A DNA stretch of 50,307 nt, taken from Verrucomicrobiales bacterium (GTDB taxonomy: Bacteria; Verrucomicrobiota; Verrucomicrobiia; Verrucomicrobiales; DEV007). Every line of letters starts with the position of its first letter. Position 1 is the first letter of the stretch. Below the pieces are notes generated by a model, which worked only from the letters and a program-made list of their open reading frames with translations, did not search any database and was not told the origin of the DNA. Where the stretch lies: NCBI GenBank assembly GCA_030730365.1, contig JANQVJ010000052.1, positions 41,874 through 92,180 of the forward strand. The letters are read 5' to 3'. This document shows positions 8,756 to 17,249 of this stretch, one piece after another. The translations under genes were made by a program, and so were the position numbers.

Positions 8756-9049
8756 TTACTTCTCGGATTGTCTGTTGGAGAGATCTGATTTTGCCGGGAC
8801 CCGATTGAGCGGGGCAGCAGGTGAAGGAGTCGCGGCAGATCCGAACGGAATCGTTTTCCCCGAGGTCGGAGCCTTGGCCTTCACAATCCCGGCACGCCAA
8901 AAAACGCGGGCGCTCCCGGCCTCCCAGGCGTTGGCGTCCCAGGGGCTCGTGACCGGATCGGTCTTAGCGGCTTCTGCTTGATCACTGGCAAACAGTTCAG
9001 TGGCAAAGGCAACTGAGAAGAGGGCGGGAATCACGAGTCGGGGAGTCAT
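8756..9049 (-). CDS. Small secreted protein of unknown function
   Basis: This 97-residue frame starts MTPRLVIPALFSVAFATELF, a plausible signal peptide with cleavage near FASDQAEAA, leaving about 70 residues. The mature part has a Trp-containing segment (SPWDANAWEAGSARVFWRAG) and a Pro/Ala/Ser-rich middle. I do not recognise a family. Support for a real gene is contextual: a near-consensus promoter with an 18-base palindrome lies just upstream (9085-9112) and a perfect terminator just downstream (8671-8703). It follows the ferric-type ABC importer operon on the same strand but has its own promoter. A metal-responsive role is inference from the operator and neighbours. Confidence 0.6.
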   Translation of the reverse strand: MTPRLVIPALFSVAFATELFASDQAEAAKTDPVTSPWDANAWEAGSARVFWRAGIVKAKAPTSGKTIPFGSAATPSPAAPLNRVPAKSDLSNRQSEK

Positions 9050-9084
9050 TGGTGTCTGCCGTGAGGGTTATGATCGGCAGATTT

Positions 9085-9123
9085 ATTTTATAATAATTAT
9101 TATAATTGTCAAATTTATAATAA
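9085..9123 (-). promoter_or_regulatory. Promoter with an embedded 18-base palindromic operator
   Basis: On the minus strand a TTGACA (-35, 9112-9107) is separated by 16 bases from TAAAAT (-10, 9090-9085). The spacer holds the perfect palindrome TTATAATAATTATTATAA (9088-9105), and a second half-site TTATAATAA lies upstream at 9115-9123. The start codon of the 97-residue gene is about 36 bases downstream of the -10 box. The AT-rich inverted repeat resembles Fur/DtxR-class operators in general form; the regulator is not identified. Confidence 0.6.
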
Positions 9124-9145
9124 TGCAGTGAGTTCTTGGGATGTC

Positions 9146-10840
9146 TTAAACCCGAAAAAGTGCTCCCATTTTGCGCCCGAGGATGACACCGGCTCCGGTG
9201 ATTGTGACCGCGAGAAAGATCATGGCCCAGACGCCGAGGGCCGAGGCGAGATTGGGGCCCGTCCCGAGGGAGGAGATCAGGGCGTAGATGGCTTTGGTGA
9301 TGGGATAATGTTGTTGCTGCTCGGCGAGGATGAGCGAGTCAGAGACTTCGAGCATCGCGAAGGAGAAGGCGAGGAGGGCTCCGGCGATGAGATTCGCGGC
9401 GATTAGGGGCAGGGTGATCTTTCGCAGCGCTCGCAGCGGTGTGCTTCCGAGATTTTGGGCGGCTTCCTCGAGGCTGACGCTGGTTTGCTGGAATCCAGCG
9501 GCAGCCGAGCGCACCACGTAGGGCAGGCGTCGCACGGAATAGGCGATCACGAGGATGAGGATGGGATCTTCGCCGATGATGAGGAAATCAAAGAGCTGGC
9601 CCTCGCGGGTCATTGCGAGATAGCCGAAGGCGAGGACGAGACCGGGGACCGCGAGCGGTAGCATCGCCATGGCATCGAGGAGCTGGCGTCCGGGGAGGCG
9701 CGTTCGCACGACGACGTAGGCGATGCCGATACCAAGGAGAATGTCGAGTCCGGTGGCGAGGGACGAGTATTTCAACGAGTTTGCGATCGAATGGATCGTG
9801 AGCGGGTGTCCGAGGGCGTCCTCGTAGTGTTGTCCGGTGAGGGCGGTCGGCAGGATCGTGCCATACCAGTCATTGGAAAGGGACAGCAGGATGACGCCAA
9901 GATGAGGAAGGATCGCAATCGCGGTGACGAGGGTGAAGATGCCCGCGCAACAGGTTCCGACGAGAGGAGAGGCAACGCGGTGGCTTCGTCCCGTCGAGGC
10001 GCGGCCCGATCCGGCAAAATTGTCCCGTCCGAAGAACCATTTCCCGATCAGGTAGAAGAAGACCGCAGCGACAAGCATCACGACGACGAGCGCGTAGGGG
10101 AAAGGATTGCCACTGAGATCCTTGAGGCCTTCGAAGATCTGCACCGAGGTAACGCGATCGTAGTCAAAGACAAGCGGTACGCCCAGTTCAGTGAAAGCCC
10201 AGATGAAAATGATCGTCGCTCCGGCGAAGAGTCCGGGCATGATGAGGGGAAAGGTCACCCGGAAAAGCCGGCGTATCCCGTGGCAGCCCATATTCTCGGC
10301 CGCTTCCTCCATCGCCGGATCGAGATTGGCGAGGGCTGCGGAGATGTTGAGGTAGGCGATGGGGTAAAGGTGCAGCGCATTCATCAGGACAATGCCCGCG
10401 AGGCGTCCTTCTCCGAGCCAGTCGAAAGGGGTGGTGGCGTCCATCAGGCCGAGATCCGTGAGGAAGGTATTGAGCACCCCTGCCTGACCGAGAAACTGCC
10501 GCACCCCGAGGGCGCCGACAAAGGGCGGGAGGATGAGCGGAACGAGAATAAGGGCGTTGAGGATCTCCTTTCCCCGGAATTCCCAGGTGTTGCTGATAAG
10601 GGCGAGGGGCAGGGCGATCAGTAAAGCGAGAATCGTCGTGAAGAGCCCCATGTAAAAAGAGTTCACCAGTCCCTCGACGTAAATAGGATTGCGAAACAGC
10701 TCGGTGAAGTAGGCGAAGGTGATTTTTCCGTCCGCGGTGACGAAGGCCTCCTGCACCGTATGCCAGATCGGAAAGACGAAAAACAGCGCGAAGAAGGTCG
10801 CGGTGAAAGCGTAGACCGTGATGGCGAGGGTGCGTGACAT
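9146..10840 (-). CDS. ABC transporter permease, fused two-domain ferric-iron (FbpB) type
   Basis: The 564-residue protein is a membrane permease with two BPD_transp_1 domains in tandem, about twelve hydrophobic helices in all. Each half carries an EAA loop that contacts the ATPase: EEAAENMGCHGIRRLFRVTF, then PLIMPGL in the first half, and EEAAQNLGSTPLRALRKITL, then PLIAANL in the second. This doubled layout is typical of the Fbp/Sfu/Afu iron(III) importers and related phosphonate or thiamine permeases. It is the last gene of the operon; its ATG (10840) is 9 bases after the binding-protein stop. The substrate is inferred from family resemblance only. Confidence 0.9.
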   Translation of the reverse strand: MSRTLAITVYAFTATFFALFFVFPIWHTVQEAFVTADGKITFAYFTELFRNPIYVEGLVNSFYMGLFTTILALLIALPLALISNTWEFRGKEILNALILVPLILPPFVGALGVRQFLGQAGVLNTFLTDLGLMDATTPFDWLGEGRLAGIVLMNALHLYPIAYLNISAALANLDPAMEEAAENMGCHGIRRLFRVTFPLIMPGLFAGATIIFIWAFTELGVPLVFDYDRVTSVQIFEGLKDLSGNPFPYALVVVMLVAAVFFYLIGKWFFGRDNFAGSGRASTGRSHRVASPLVGTCCAGIFTLVTAIAILPHLGVILLSLSNDWYGTILPTALTGQHYEDALGHPLTIHSIANSLKYSSLATGLDILLGIGIAYVVVRTRLPGRQLLDAMAMLPLAVPGLVLAFGYLAMTREGQLFDFLIIGEDPILILVIAYSVRRLPYVVRSAAAGFQQTSVSLEEAAQNLGSTPLRALRKITLPLIAANLIAGALLAFSFAMLEVSDSLILAEQQQHYPITKAIYALISSLGTGPNLASALGVWAMIFLAVTITGAGVILGRKMGALFRV

Positions 10841-10849
10841 GGGAATCGA

Positions 10850-12511
10850 TTACTTTTGAGCCCCGTAGTCCCGGGCGATTTCGCGGTAGTGCTTTCGGTA
10901 GGTCTCCGCGAGTTCGCGGGCCATGCGGACCTGGGCGACCTTGTCGGCCCCCTTTAACTCCGGGGCGATCTCACTGACGACTTTCCCGTAGGAGATCGGA
11001 GCGACGTTTTCAAAACGTGCCACTCCTTCGGCGGGAAGCCCGGCGGCGATGAGCGCTTCCCAGGCGGCCAGTTGTTCCTCGTGCGGGTCCATGCAGGCGC
11101 CGCGTATAATAAAACGCAGCGCGGCGAAGAGCGGCCCGGTCCACTCGGGGTGGTAAGTGAAGCCGGCCGTGAGCTCATAGGGATTGACCTCGGGATCTGT
11201 CATCGAAGGGTGATTTGCCGCCACGTAGAAATCCTTGCGGATGGGGGGACGCCGCAGGGCGAAACGGGTTGGACCGCCCTCGGAGCCGGGCCGGTAATTC
11301 CAGAGTTTTTGCCCCTCGGGCGAAAGGACGAATTCGATAAAACGATGGGCGAGCTCGGGCTGAGGGGCTCCGCGCAGCATGCCGATGGGGTCGGCTCCGA
11401 TCGAGGTTCCACCTCGCGGCATCACGAAGTGCACTCTCGATTCCCCTGTTTTCGAATCGCGAAAGAGTTCATTAAAAGTGCGTCCGTAAAAGTCGATGCA
11501 CATTCCGACGGCAGCGTCGCCCATCGCGACATCGCGCGGCACCTTGGCGGCCGAGTCGGTGAAATAACGGCTGTTCGCGCTGATTCGCAAGATGAGCCGC
11601 ATCGCGTCATCCCAGCCTGCCCGAATCGCCTCGTCCTCAGCAAGACCCTCTTCGCGCTGAATCGTCTGGATTCTCTCCTGAACAAGCATTTCGAAGGCCT
11701 TGGTCGTGGATCCCGATTTAGTGGGGTCGGCGAGAGCGATCTGGCCGAAAAGACGAGGATCCTTCAGGTCGGTCCATGTCTGCGGAGCCTCCGTGATCCC
11801 GAGCCGGCTCAGGACATCGCTGTTGTAGCAGATCCCGAAGGCGGAGAGCACGGTGCCGACCCAGCGGTAGTCCGCGTCGCGAAAAGGCTCGCCGCTGACG
11901 GCCTCGGGCATGACCGCGTCACTGAACCAATCCGGTTTCTCCTCTGCGAGCAAAGCCGGGCCGAACGTCCCGCTCGCGTCCCGTGCGACAAGAAAGCCGA
12001 GAGAGGCCTGCCTCGCAAAGTCGTGGGCTCCGCCTCCGAAGAACAGATCGATCCCTACCCCGATATCGGATTTGAGGAAGAGGCGGCGCGCTTCCGACTC
12101 GGGAGTCAACCTTGCTAAATCCGCGACCTGCTCCCCTTTGGTCGGGGGAGGATCGAGCTTGCCATTGGTGAAGGCATCGCGGATCGAGTAGGTGAAGGGC
12201 TGGCCGGTTTCCTTCGTCCAGAGGGTCTCAAAGCGGGAAGAATAGTCGGACTGCAGAAATCGCGCGATCTCCGTCGTGCCCCCGGGTTGCCGCCAGTCGA
12301 CGAAGATCTCGCGACGATGATTTTCCCGCATGTGTGCCACGAAGGCCCGACCGAACTCAGCCTGGATGGACTCATTGTGCGGCGTGATGATGACGAGCCG
12401 GTCACCCGGAGCGCCGTGTAATTTCCGCTTCGCTCCCCCGGGTTGAAAGGCAAACGGAGCCACGAGCACGGCGGCGAGCAGAATCAGGATGATGGCGATG
12501 CGCAGAGCCAC
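10850..12511 (-). CDS. ABC transporter extracellular substrate-binding protein
   Basis: I read this from a GTG start (12509-12511), two bases after the TAG of the ATPase gene; the frame is open further upstream but only as overlap with the ATPase. The 553-residue product begins with one hydrophobic signal or anchor segment (ALRIAIILILLAAVLVAPF). The mature part has binding-protein features: RLVIITPHNESIQAEFGRAF, the GTVLSAFGICYNSDVLSRLG hinge-like region and the PKVPRDVAMGDAAVGMCIDF-type segment preceding the second lobe. It is much longer than FbpA proteins (about 340 residues). Its place between ATPase and permease genes makes it the importer's binding component. Iron(III) is the favoured ligand from the permease type, but no set of tyrosine ligands was verified. 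Confidence 0.8.
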   Translation of the reverse strand: MALRIAIILILLAAVLVAPFAFQPGGAKRKLHGAPGDRLVIITPHNESIQAEFGRAFVAHMRENHRREIFVDWRQPGGTTEIARFLQSDYSSRFETLWTKETGQPFTYSIRDAFTNGKLDPPPTKGEQVADLARLTPESEARRLFLKSDIGVGIDLFFGGGAHDFARQASLGFLVARDASGTFGPALLAEEKPDWFSDAVMPEAVSGEPFRDADYRWVGTVLSAFGICYNSDVLSRLGITEAPQTWTDLKDPRLFGQIALADPTKSGSTTKAFEMLVQERIQTIQREEGLAEDEAIRAGWDDAMRLILRISANSRYFTDSAAKVPRDVAMGDAAVGMCIDFYGRTFNELFRDSKTGESRVHFVMPRGGTSIGADPIGMLRGAPQPELAHRFIEFVLSPEGQKLWNYRPGSEGGPTRFALRRPPIRKDFYVAANHPSMTDPEVNPYELTAGFTYHPEWTGPLFAALRFIIRGACMDPHEEQLAAWEALIAAGLPAEGVARFENVAPISYGKVVSEIAPELKGADKVAQVRMARELAETYRKHYREIARDYGAQK

Positions 12512-12513
12512 GG

Positions 12514-13593
12514 CTAGGAGGCGGGAAGGATGACAATGTCTTCGGGTAAGGCAGTGGCGTAGAAGGCAGCCCCGGTATCGCGAATGACGCGGCGCGGGTT
12601 CAGTTCGGAGATGTGAACGGCCTCCTCGCGACCCGCACACTTCAGCGCATACTGGGCGGTCTCGCCAAGGTAGATGGACTCGGTCAGACGGCCGGCGATG
12701 GGGTTCTGCAAGGGAGGATCCGAGTCGATCGAGAGACATTCGGGCCGGATCGAGAGGGTGACCGCCTCGCCTTGAGCGGGCTGCCAGTCCGGAGAAACGA
12801 CCCGCCCAACCAGCTCGCCGACGGCGGTGCGAATGTAATAATTTTCGCCTGAGACAGAAGTGAGGGTGCCGGGGATAAGGTTGGTCTCGCCGACAAATCC
12901 GGCGACAAAGGCGGAGCGAGGACGTCGGTAAAGTTCCTCGGGTGTGCCGATCTGGGCGATGTTCCCAGCGTCGAGGATGGCCATGCGATCCGCCATCGAG
13001 AGAGCCTCCTTCTGATCGTGAGTTACGTAGATCGCCGTCAGTCCGAATTCCTTGCAGATGCGGCGGATCTCGCTGCGCATCTCGATACGGAGTTTGGAAT
13101 CGAGATTAGAGAGTGGCTCGTCGAGGAGGAGGCAGCGCGGCCGGATCACGAGCGCCCGGGCGAGGGCGACACGCTGCTGTTGCCCGCCGGAGAGTTGATT
13201 GATGCGGCGTGGGCCGAGTCCGTCCATTTTCACCATGGCGAGCGCTTCGTCGACCCGCCGTTTGATCTCGGGCTTTGCGAGGCGGCGCTCCTCGAGCCCG
13301 AAGGCGACGTTGCGGAAAACATTCAAATGCGGCCAGAGAGCGTAGCTCTGGAACATCATGCCCGTTTCTCGTTTGTGCGGGGCTACCTTTGTGACATCGT
13401 CGCCGTCGAACTTGATCGTGCCGGCGTCGGGTAGGTGGAAGCCCGCGATGGCGCGCAGCAGCGTCGTTTTGCCGCAGCCGGAGGGACCGAGCAGGAAAAA
13501 AAGTTCGCCCGCCGCGATGTCGAGGTCGAGGTGGTTGAGGGCGACGACTTCGCCGAAACGCTTTACAAGACCTCGGATGTGGATGGATACCAT
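12514..13593 (-). CDS. ABC transporter ATP-binding protein (FbpC/PotA-like)
   Basis: The 359-residue protein has every ATPase motif: Walker A GPSGCGKTT (about residues 36-44), Q-loop in MMFQSYALWPHLNVFRNVAF, signature LSGGQQQRVALARAL, Walker B CLLLDEPLSNLD and the switch His in YVTHDQKEAL. A C-terminal extension of about 110 residues fits the TOBE-type regulatory domain of the MalK/PotA/FbpC class. It is the first gene of a three-gene operon with the binding protein and permease. The operon is divergent from the Nramp-family gene at 13698, with about 104 bases between the starts. Confidence 0.95.
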   Translation of the reverse strand: MVSIHIRGLVKRFGEVVALNHLDLDIAAGELFFLLGPSGCGKTTLLRAIAGFHLPDAGTIKFDGDDVTKVAPHKRETGMMFQSYALWPHLNVFRNVAFGLEERRLAKPEIKRRVDEALAMVKMDGLGPRRINQLSGGQQQRVALARALVIRPRCLLLDEPLSNLDSKLRIEMRSEIRRICKEFGLTAIYVTHDQKEALSMADRMAILDAGNIAQIGTPEELYRRPRSAFVAGFVGETNLIPGTLTSVSGENYYIRTAVGELVGRVVSPDWQPAQGEAVTLSIRPECLSIDSDPPLQNPIAGRLTESIYLGETAQYALKCAGREEAVHISELNPRRVIRDTGAAFYATALPEDIVILPAS

Positions 13594-13697
13594 GGAGATG
13601 ACGTCTTCGATGTAGCTGATTTCAGAAGCGCGGACAAGGAAATATAAGCTCCCGTCAAGTCCGCATGAAAGGACTCGTCCCCCGTTGATCTATCTGA

Positions 13698-14957
13698 TTG
13701 CATGGCGAAGTGAAAAATCTTTGGCGATCAATCGGGCCGGCCATGGTGGTGGCGGCGGTAGTCCTTGGACCGGGCAGCATTCTTACCAGCTCTAAAGTGG
13801 GGGCCGGATTCGGGGGACTCGGGATCCCCGTTGTCATCGCGGCGGCGATCATGATGATAGGGATGGTCGCCCTCGCGGCACGCATCGGGGTCAGCTACCA
13901 GGGTAGCGCCTGCGACGAGCTCGCTTCCCGGTTGGGTCGACCGCTCGCGGTCGTGGTCGGGTTGATCCTCTTTCTCGTGGTGGCTCTTTTCCAATCGAGC
14001 AATAATCTCGCCATGGTAGCGGGCCTTTCCCCGCTGTTCGAAATGGCGAACGGCGGGAGATCGGTCGGGCCGAACGGCCAATTTGCTCTGCTGCTGCTCT
14101 TCAATGCCTCGCTCATCGCGATTCTTTACCTGATGAGGGAGCTCTACCAGTCAGTCGAGAAGATGATGAAATTCCTCATTGGAGTAATGGTCGTCGCCTT
14201 CCTCTTCAATTTCCTAGTGGTCTACCTTACTCCGCGTTCCTTTGAGTTTGTCACTCCGACGAGCAAGGGTGATCTCTTCGCTTTGCTGGGTCTCATCGGG
14301 ACGACTTTTTCAGTCGGTGGAGCCTTTTATCAGAGCTACCTTGTGAAGGAGAAAGGATGGGGGATCACCGATGCGAAACGCGGACTGACGGATACGGTCG
14401 TGAGTATTTCAGTTTTGGGACTGGTGACCGTGGTCATCATGCTGACCTCAATGCGCGTTTTTTATGGCCGCCCCGATCAGCTCGAACTCACGAGTGTCGA
14501 TCAGGTCGCCCGACAGCTCGAGCCGCTCTTTGGCTCGTGGGCTACGGTCATCTTCAGCCTCGGCATCGTCGCGGCAGCTTTTAGCTCGTTCCTCGTGAAC
14601 GCGATGATAGGCGGCACAGTGATGTCGGATAGTCTCGGGAAAGGCAGTCGGCTTAGCAAGGGATGGCCTATTCACCTCACAAGTGTGGCCCTGCTCACGG
14701 GTATGGGGGTGGCAATGCTCTCGCTGAGTCAGAGTGGCAGCACAGTCACTCTCATTACGATTGCACAGGCCCTCACGGTGGTAGGGAATCCGGCTTTGGG
14801 GGCGACACTGCTTTACCTAGGCACAAGGCCGGAACTGACTGGTCCCCGACGCATCCCAAAATGGATTCTGGCAATCGCCACGCTTGGATTCCTTATCTCT
14901 TGTGTCGTGGCAGTCCGCACCGCGATGGCGGTGTGGGGTAAAATTCAGGCTGCCTGA
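13698..14957 (+). CDS. Nramp-family transporter with atypical metal-site motifs
   Basis: The 419-residue protein has about eleven hydrophobic helices and the Nramp fold pattern. Its first helix reads IGPAMVVAAVVLGPGSILTS: the position of the family's DPGN metal-binding motif is GPGS (residues 24-27). In the sixth helix, where Mn/Fe transporters have MPH, it reads TTFSVGGAFYQSYLV. Thus the Asp/Asn and Met/His ligands of classic MntH are absent, and it should be called an Nramp relative, not a proven Mn importer. The frame can start at TTG 13698 or GTG 13710; neither has a clear ribosome-binding site. It is divergent from the ferric-type ABC operon and ends directly against the convergent L,D-transpeptidase gene. 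Confidence 0.85.
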   Translation: MHGEVKNLWRSIGPAMVVAAVVLGPGSILTSSKVGAGFGGLGIPVVIAAAIMMIGMVALAARIGVSYQGSACDELASRLGRPLAVVVGLILFLVVALFQSSNNLAMVAGLSPLFEMANGGRSVGPNGQFALLLLFNASLIAILYLMRELYQSVEKMMKFLIGVMVVAFLFNFLVVYLTPRSFEFVTPTSKGDLFALLGLIGTTFSVGGAFYQSYLVKEKGWGITDAKRGLTDTVVSISVLGLVTVVIMLTSMRVFYGRPDQLELTSVDQVARQLEPLFGSWATVIFSLGIVAAAFSSFLVNAMIGGTVMSDSLGKGSRLSKGWPIHLTSVALLTGMGVAMLSLSQSGSTVTLITIAQALTVVGNPALGATLLYLGTRPELTGPRRIPKWILAIATLGFLISCVVAVRTAMAVWGKIQAA

Positions 14958-16682
14958 TTAGCGTGACGCCTGAAAAAAGCGCCACGGCTTTCTTTCGGGA
15001 GCCTGTGCTGACTGCGCCGGGTTGGTGGTAGCAGGGCGTCCCGCTTGAGCCGGTGCGACGGCTGGTGCCGTCGGCAGCGCCTGAGTCTGGAGGCCGAATT
15101 TCTGGAACATGGTGTTGTCGTGACCGTAGATGTCGCGGTCGAAACGCACACGGCTATCGCCCATGATCGTGCAGGTCCAGTAGTTGAGATAAACGGAAGT
15201 AGTCTTGGTAAGACGCTCGCGTTTATCGTTCACATTGGGGTCGTCCATCGTGGCGCGGACGGATTGGGGGCTCCAGCCGGGGTTGTGCCGCAGGATGAAC
15301 ATGGCGAGATCGACGGGTCGCTCAACTCGAACGCAACCGGAGCTGTAGTCCCGATCCGCTCTGCCGAAGAGTTCGGGCGTATTTGTGTCGTGCAGATAGA
15401 CCGCCGAATCGTTCGGAAAGATGAATTTGATGAGCCCAAGCGAGTTTTTCGGGCCGCTGCCCTGGCGCATTAACAGGCCTCCATCCGCGACTTTGTTAAG
15501 GTTTTCAACCGTGTTAGGCAGGGTGCTCGAAGAACCGTAGGAGGTAATGATCTGGTAGTTATGACTGCGCATGTAACCATCAGGCCCCTCGGGGGAGGAG
15601 AGGGCTGCGGGGATAAGGAGACGGCGTGCGATAGAGGTGGGGATATTCCAGAGGGGGCGGAAGTAGACATCCTGAACGGTACCGTGGAAAATCGGGGTCT
15701 CGCTGACTCCTTTTTTACCGACGACGACCTTCATTACGTCAGACTCGCGCTGGTTCACATAGATACGCAGAGCACTTTCCGCAATGTTCACTTCGATATG
15801 CTCAGCTACATCCCAGCTGCGGGGCATCCAGCGGAGCCGGTCGATATTGATGATGATTTCGTTTACCCGATGGGAAACATCAGTGTTCAGCTCGATGAGG
15901 GTCTCGGCCCCGATAAAGCCGTCGGGCTCGATCCCGTGACGGAATTGAAAGGATTTGATCGCCTCACCAGTACGGTTGTCGATTTCTCCCTTGCGGCTGC
16001 GTGCGGCGCCGCCGGGGAGGTCGCCCTCTGCCTGGAGGCGCGAGGTGAGCAGACTCAGCTCGGGGTATTTAATACCCGGGCCGGCGGGAGTGGCCGTAGC
16101 GGGAAGATCACGCCATCCGCCAAGGCGGTTGAGTTCGCGGTAGCGGGCGAGCGTTTTCACCATTTCCGCATAACGACTGTCCTGCGGCGGAACGACCTGA
16201 AGAAGATGGCTCGAGAGCTGGGATCCCGGCTTCTGAAGTGCCTGATCGAGGAATTGGTAAGCGGTTACCTGACGGGCGATCTCTGCCCATTTTGGGTGCA
16301 CTTGACGGGGATCAACAAATCCGTAGGCGAGCGATTGGATCGCGTAGAGGGCGAGTTGAGTGGTTCCGACTTCGACTTCGGCTTGTTTTATCGGGTCCGC
16401 ACTGGGGCTTCGCCACTGGGCATCCCAGGCTGAAAGCTGAAAAAGCTCGGGTGAGAGTCCGTGTGCATCAAGAGATTGAATGAACTGGGCCAACCCGCCG
16501 ATGTAATCGCCGGTCCAAACCGGGGCGTAGTTGCGGGCTTTATACCAGCTGTTGATCCCTCCACCGGCTTTCGCCGCCTGAGCCTGAATGGCATCGTTAA
16601 TGTTCTGGGCTCCTGCCTGACGAGCGGTAGCAAGACTGAGGGAGCAGAGAAGGGTCGCGAAAATGAGCCGTGTGGAACGCAT
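14958..16682 (-). CDS. L,D-transpeptidase (YcbB/LdtD-like, YkuD domain)
   Basis: The 574-residue exported protein (signal peptide about residues 1-25, ending ARQAGAQ) has the layout of YcbB-type transpeptidases. An N-terminal scaffold (AKAGGGINSWYKARNYAPVW) is followed by a peptidoglycan-binding segment (EIDNRTGEAIKSFQFRHGIE) and then the YkuD catalytic domain. The catalytic block is YLHDTNTPELFGRADRDYSS followed by GCVRVE, giving the H...S-x-G-C-x-R pattern with the nucleophile Cys near residue 449. Such enzymes make 3-3 crosslinks in peptidoglycan or attach proteins to it. The C-terminus is a Pro/Ala-rich tail (PTAPAVAPAQAG). The gene ends base-to-base against the convergent transporter gene. 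Confidence 0.92.
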   Translation of the reverse strand: MRSTRLIFATLLCSLSLATARQAGAQNINDAIQAQAAKAGGGINSWYKARNYAPVWTGDYIGGLAQFIQSLDAHGLSPELFQLSAWDAQWRSPSADPIKQAEVEVGTTQLALYAIQSLAYGFVDPRQVHPKWAEIARQVTAYQFLDQALQKPGSQLSSHLLQVVPPQDSRYAEMVKTLARYRELNRLGGWRDLPATATPAGPGIKYPELSLLTSRLQAEGDLPGGAARSRKGEIDNRTGEAIKSFQFRHGIEPDGFIGAETLIELNTDVSHRVNEIIINIDRLRWMPRSWDVAEHIEVNIAESALRIYVNQRESDVMKVVVGKKGVSETPIFHGTVQDVYFRPLWNIPTSIARRLLIPAALSSPEGPDGYMRSHNYQIITSYGSSSTLPNTVENLNKVADGGLLMRQGSGPKNSLGLIKFIFPNDSAVYLHDTNTPELFGRADRDYSSGCVRVERPVDLAMFILRHNPGWSPQSVRATMDDPNVNDKRERLTKTTSVYLNYWTCTIMGDSRVRFDRDIYGHDNTMFQKFGLQTQALPTAPAVAPAQAGRPATTNPAQSAQAPERKPWRFFQASR

Positions 16683-16885
16683 GGGGTGATCTGTTAATCT
16701 TTCTTAACTTTCCTCCTAATTTGGTTTTGTTCAAACATTCAATGGCTAAATCCTCGCAGATTAGTGGATTAGCATGGATAACTTGTTCGAAGAAAAGGAC
16801 GAACCACCCTGAAATTTATTTGAGGAATTTGTTTTCGGATAAAGACGGATAGACATACGGCGAGTCATCGGACAAACTTTCACCC
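16683..16885. other. AT-richer intergenic region upstream of the L,D-transpeptidase
   Basis: About 200 bases, less GC-rich than the genes around them. The stretch must hold the transpeptidase promoter (minus) and one for the plus-strand genes from 16886 on. I see no clear hairpin, repeat or RNA gene. Confidence 0.4.
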
Positions 16886-16993
16886 ATGATTCCGACCCTG
16901 CCGGCAACTACTGGGGCACCGTGGGCTATTGCTCCGGGCTTCTTTCGTGACACCTTCCTGACTGATTCAGCGAGCCGCAATTCTGACTGGTGA
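16886..16993 (+). CDS. Possible 35-residue leader peptide or small protein
   Basis: ATG 16886 opens a 35-codon frame (MIPTLPATTGAPWAIAPGFF onward, ending RNSDW) whose TGA ends one base before the ATG of the next gene at 16995. The next two genes overlap by 4 bases, so the three are packed as a translationally coupled set. The peptide has no hydrophobic signal and no recognised family. It could be a coupled leader, a small protein or chance. Confidence 0.3.
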   Translation: MIPTLPATTGAPWAIAPGFFRDTFLTDSASRNSDW

Positions 16994-16994
16994 C

Positions 16995-17249
16995 ATGAGG
17001 GCCGCCTTAGCTGATCTATACTCCGAACTGGAGCGGGCGCCTGAAGATTGGTCGGTTCGCCTTCGACTGATCGAGTCGGCGGTGACATCGGGCGATTTTC
17101 CGGAGGCGAAGCGGCTTATTCGCACTTCGCCCGAACCGGATCGCCACCTCCCGGTTGAATTGCAGGACAGAATTCATTCGCTCCTGACGCGACGCGACAC
17201 GGAGAATTCCATCGAGATGCTCCCCAGGGCCGAGGATGGGCAGGCATGA
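16995..17249 (+). CDS. Small TPR-like helical protein
   Basis: The 84-residue product looks all-helical and resembles one or two TPR repeats: LYSELERAPEDWSVRLRLIE, then SAVTSGDFPEAKRLIRTSPE. No signal peptide is present, so it should be cytoplasmic. Its stop overlaps the start of the lipoprotein gene by four bases (ATGA at 17246-17249), a strong sign of translational coupling. Function is unknown; it may help assemble or regulate whatever the downstream lipoprotein does. Confidence 0.65.
   Translation: MRAALADLYSELERAPEDWSVRLRLIESAVTSGDFPEAKRLIRTSPEPDRHLPVELQDRIHSLLTRRDTENSIEMLPRAEDGQA

Noticed and set aside
11072..12118. A 348-codon plus-strand frame opposite the ABC binding protein
   Set aside because: The minus-strand product has a signal segment and fits the operon; this one has no family features.
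13594..13697. Manganese riboswitch between the ABC operon and the Nramp-family gene
   Set aside because: The gap is only about 100 bases and shows no such structure; only a weak 6-base inverted repeat (GCGGAC/GTCCGC) is present.
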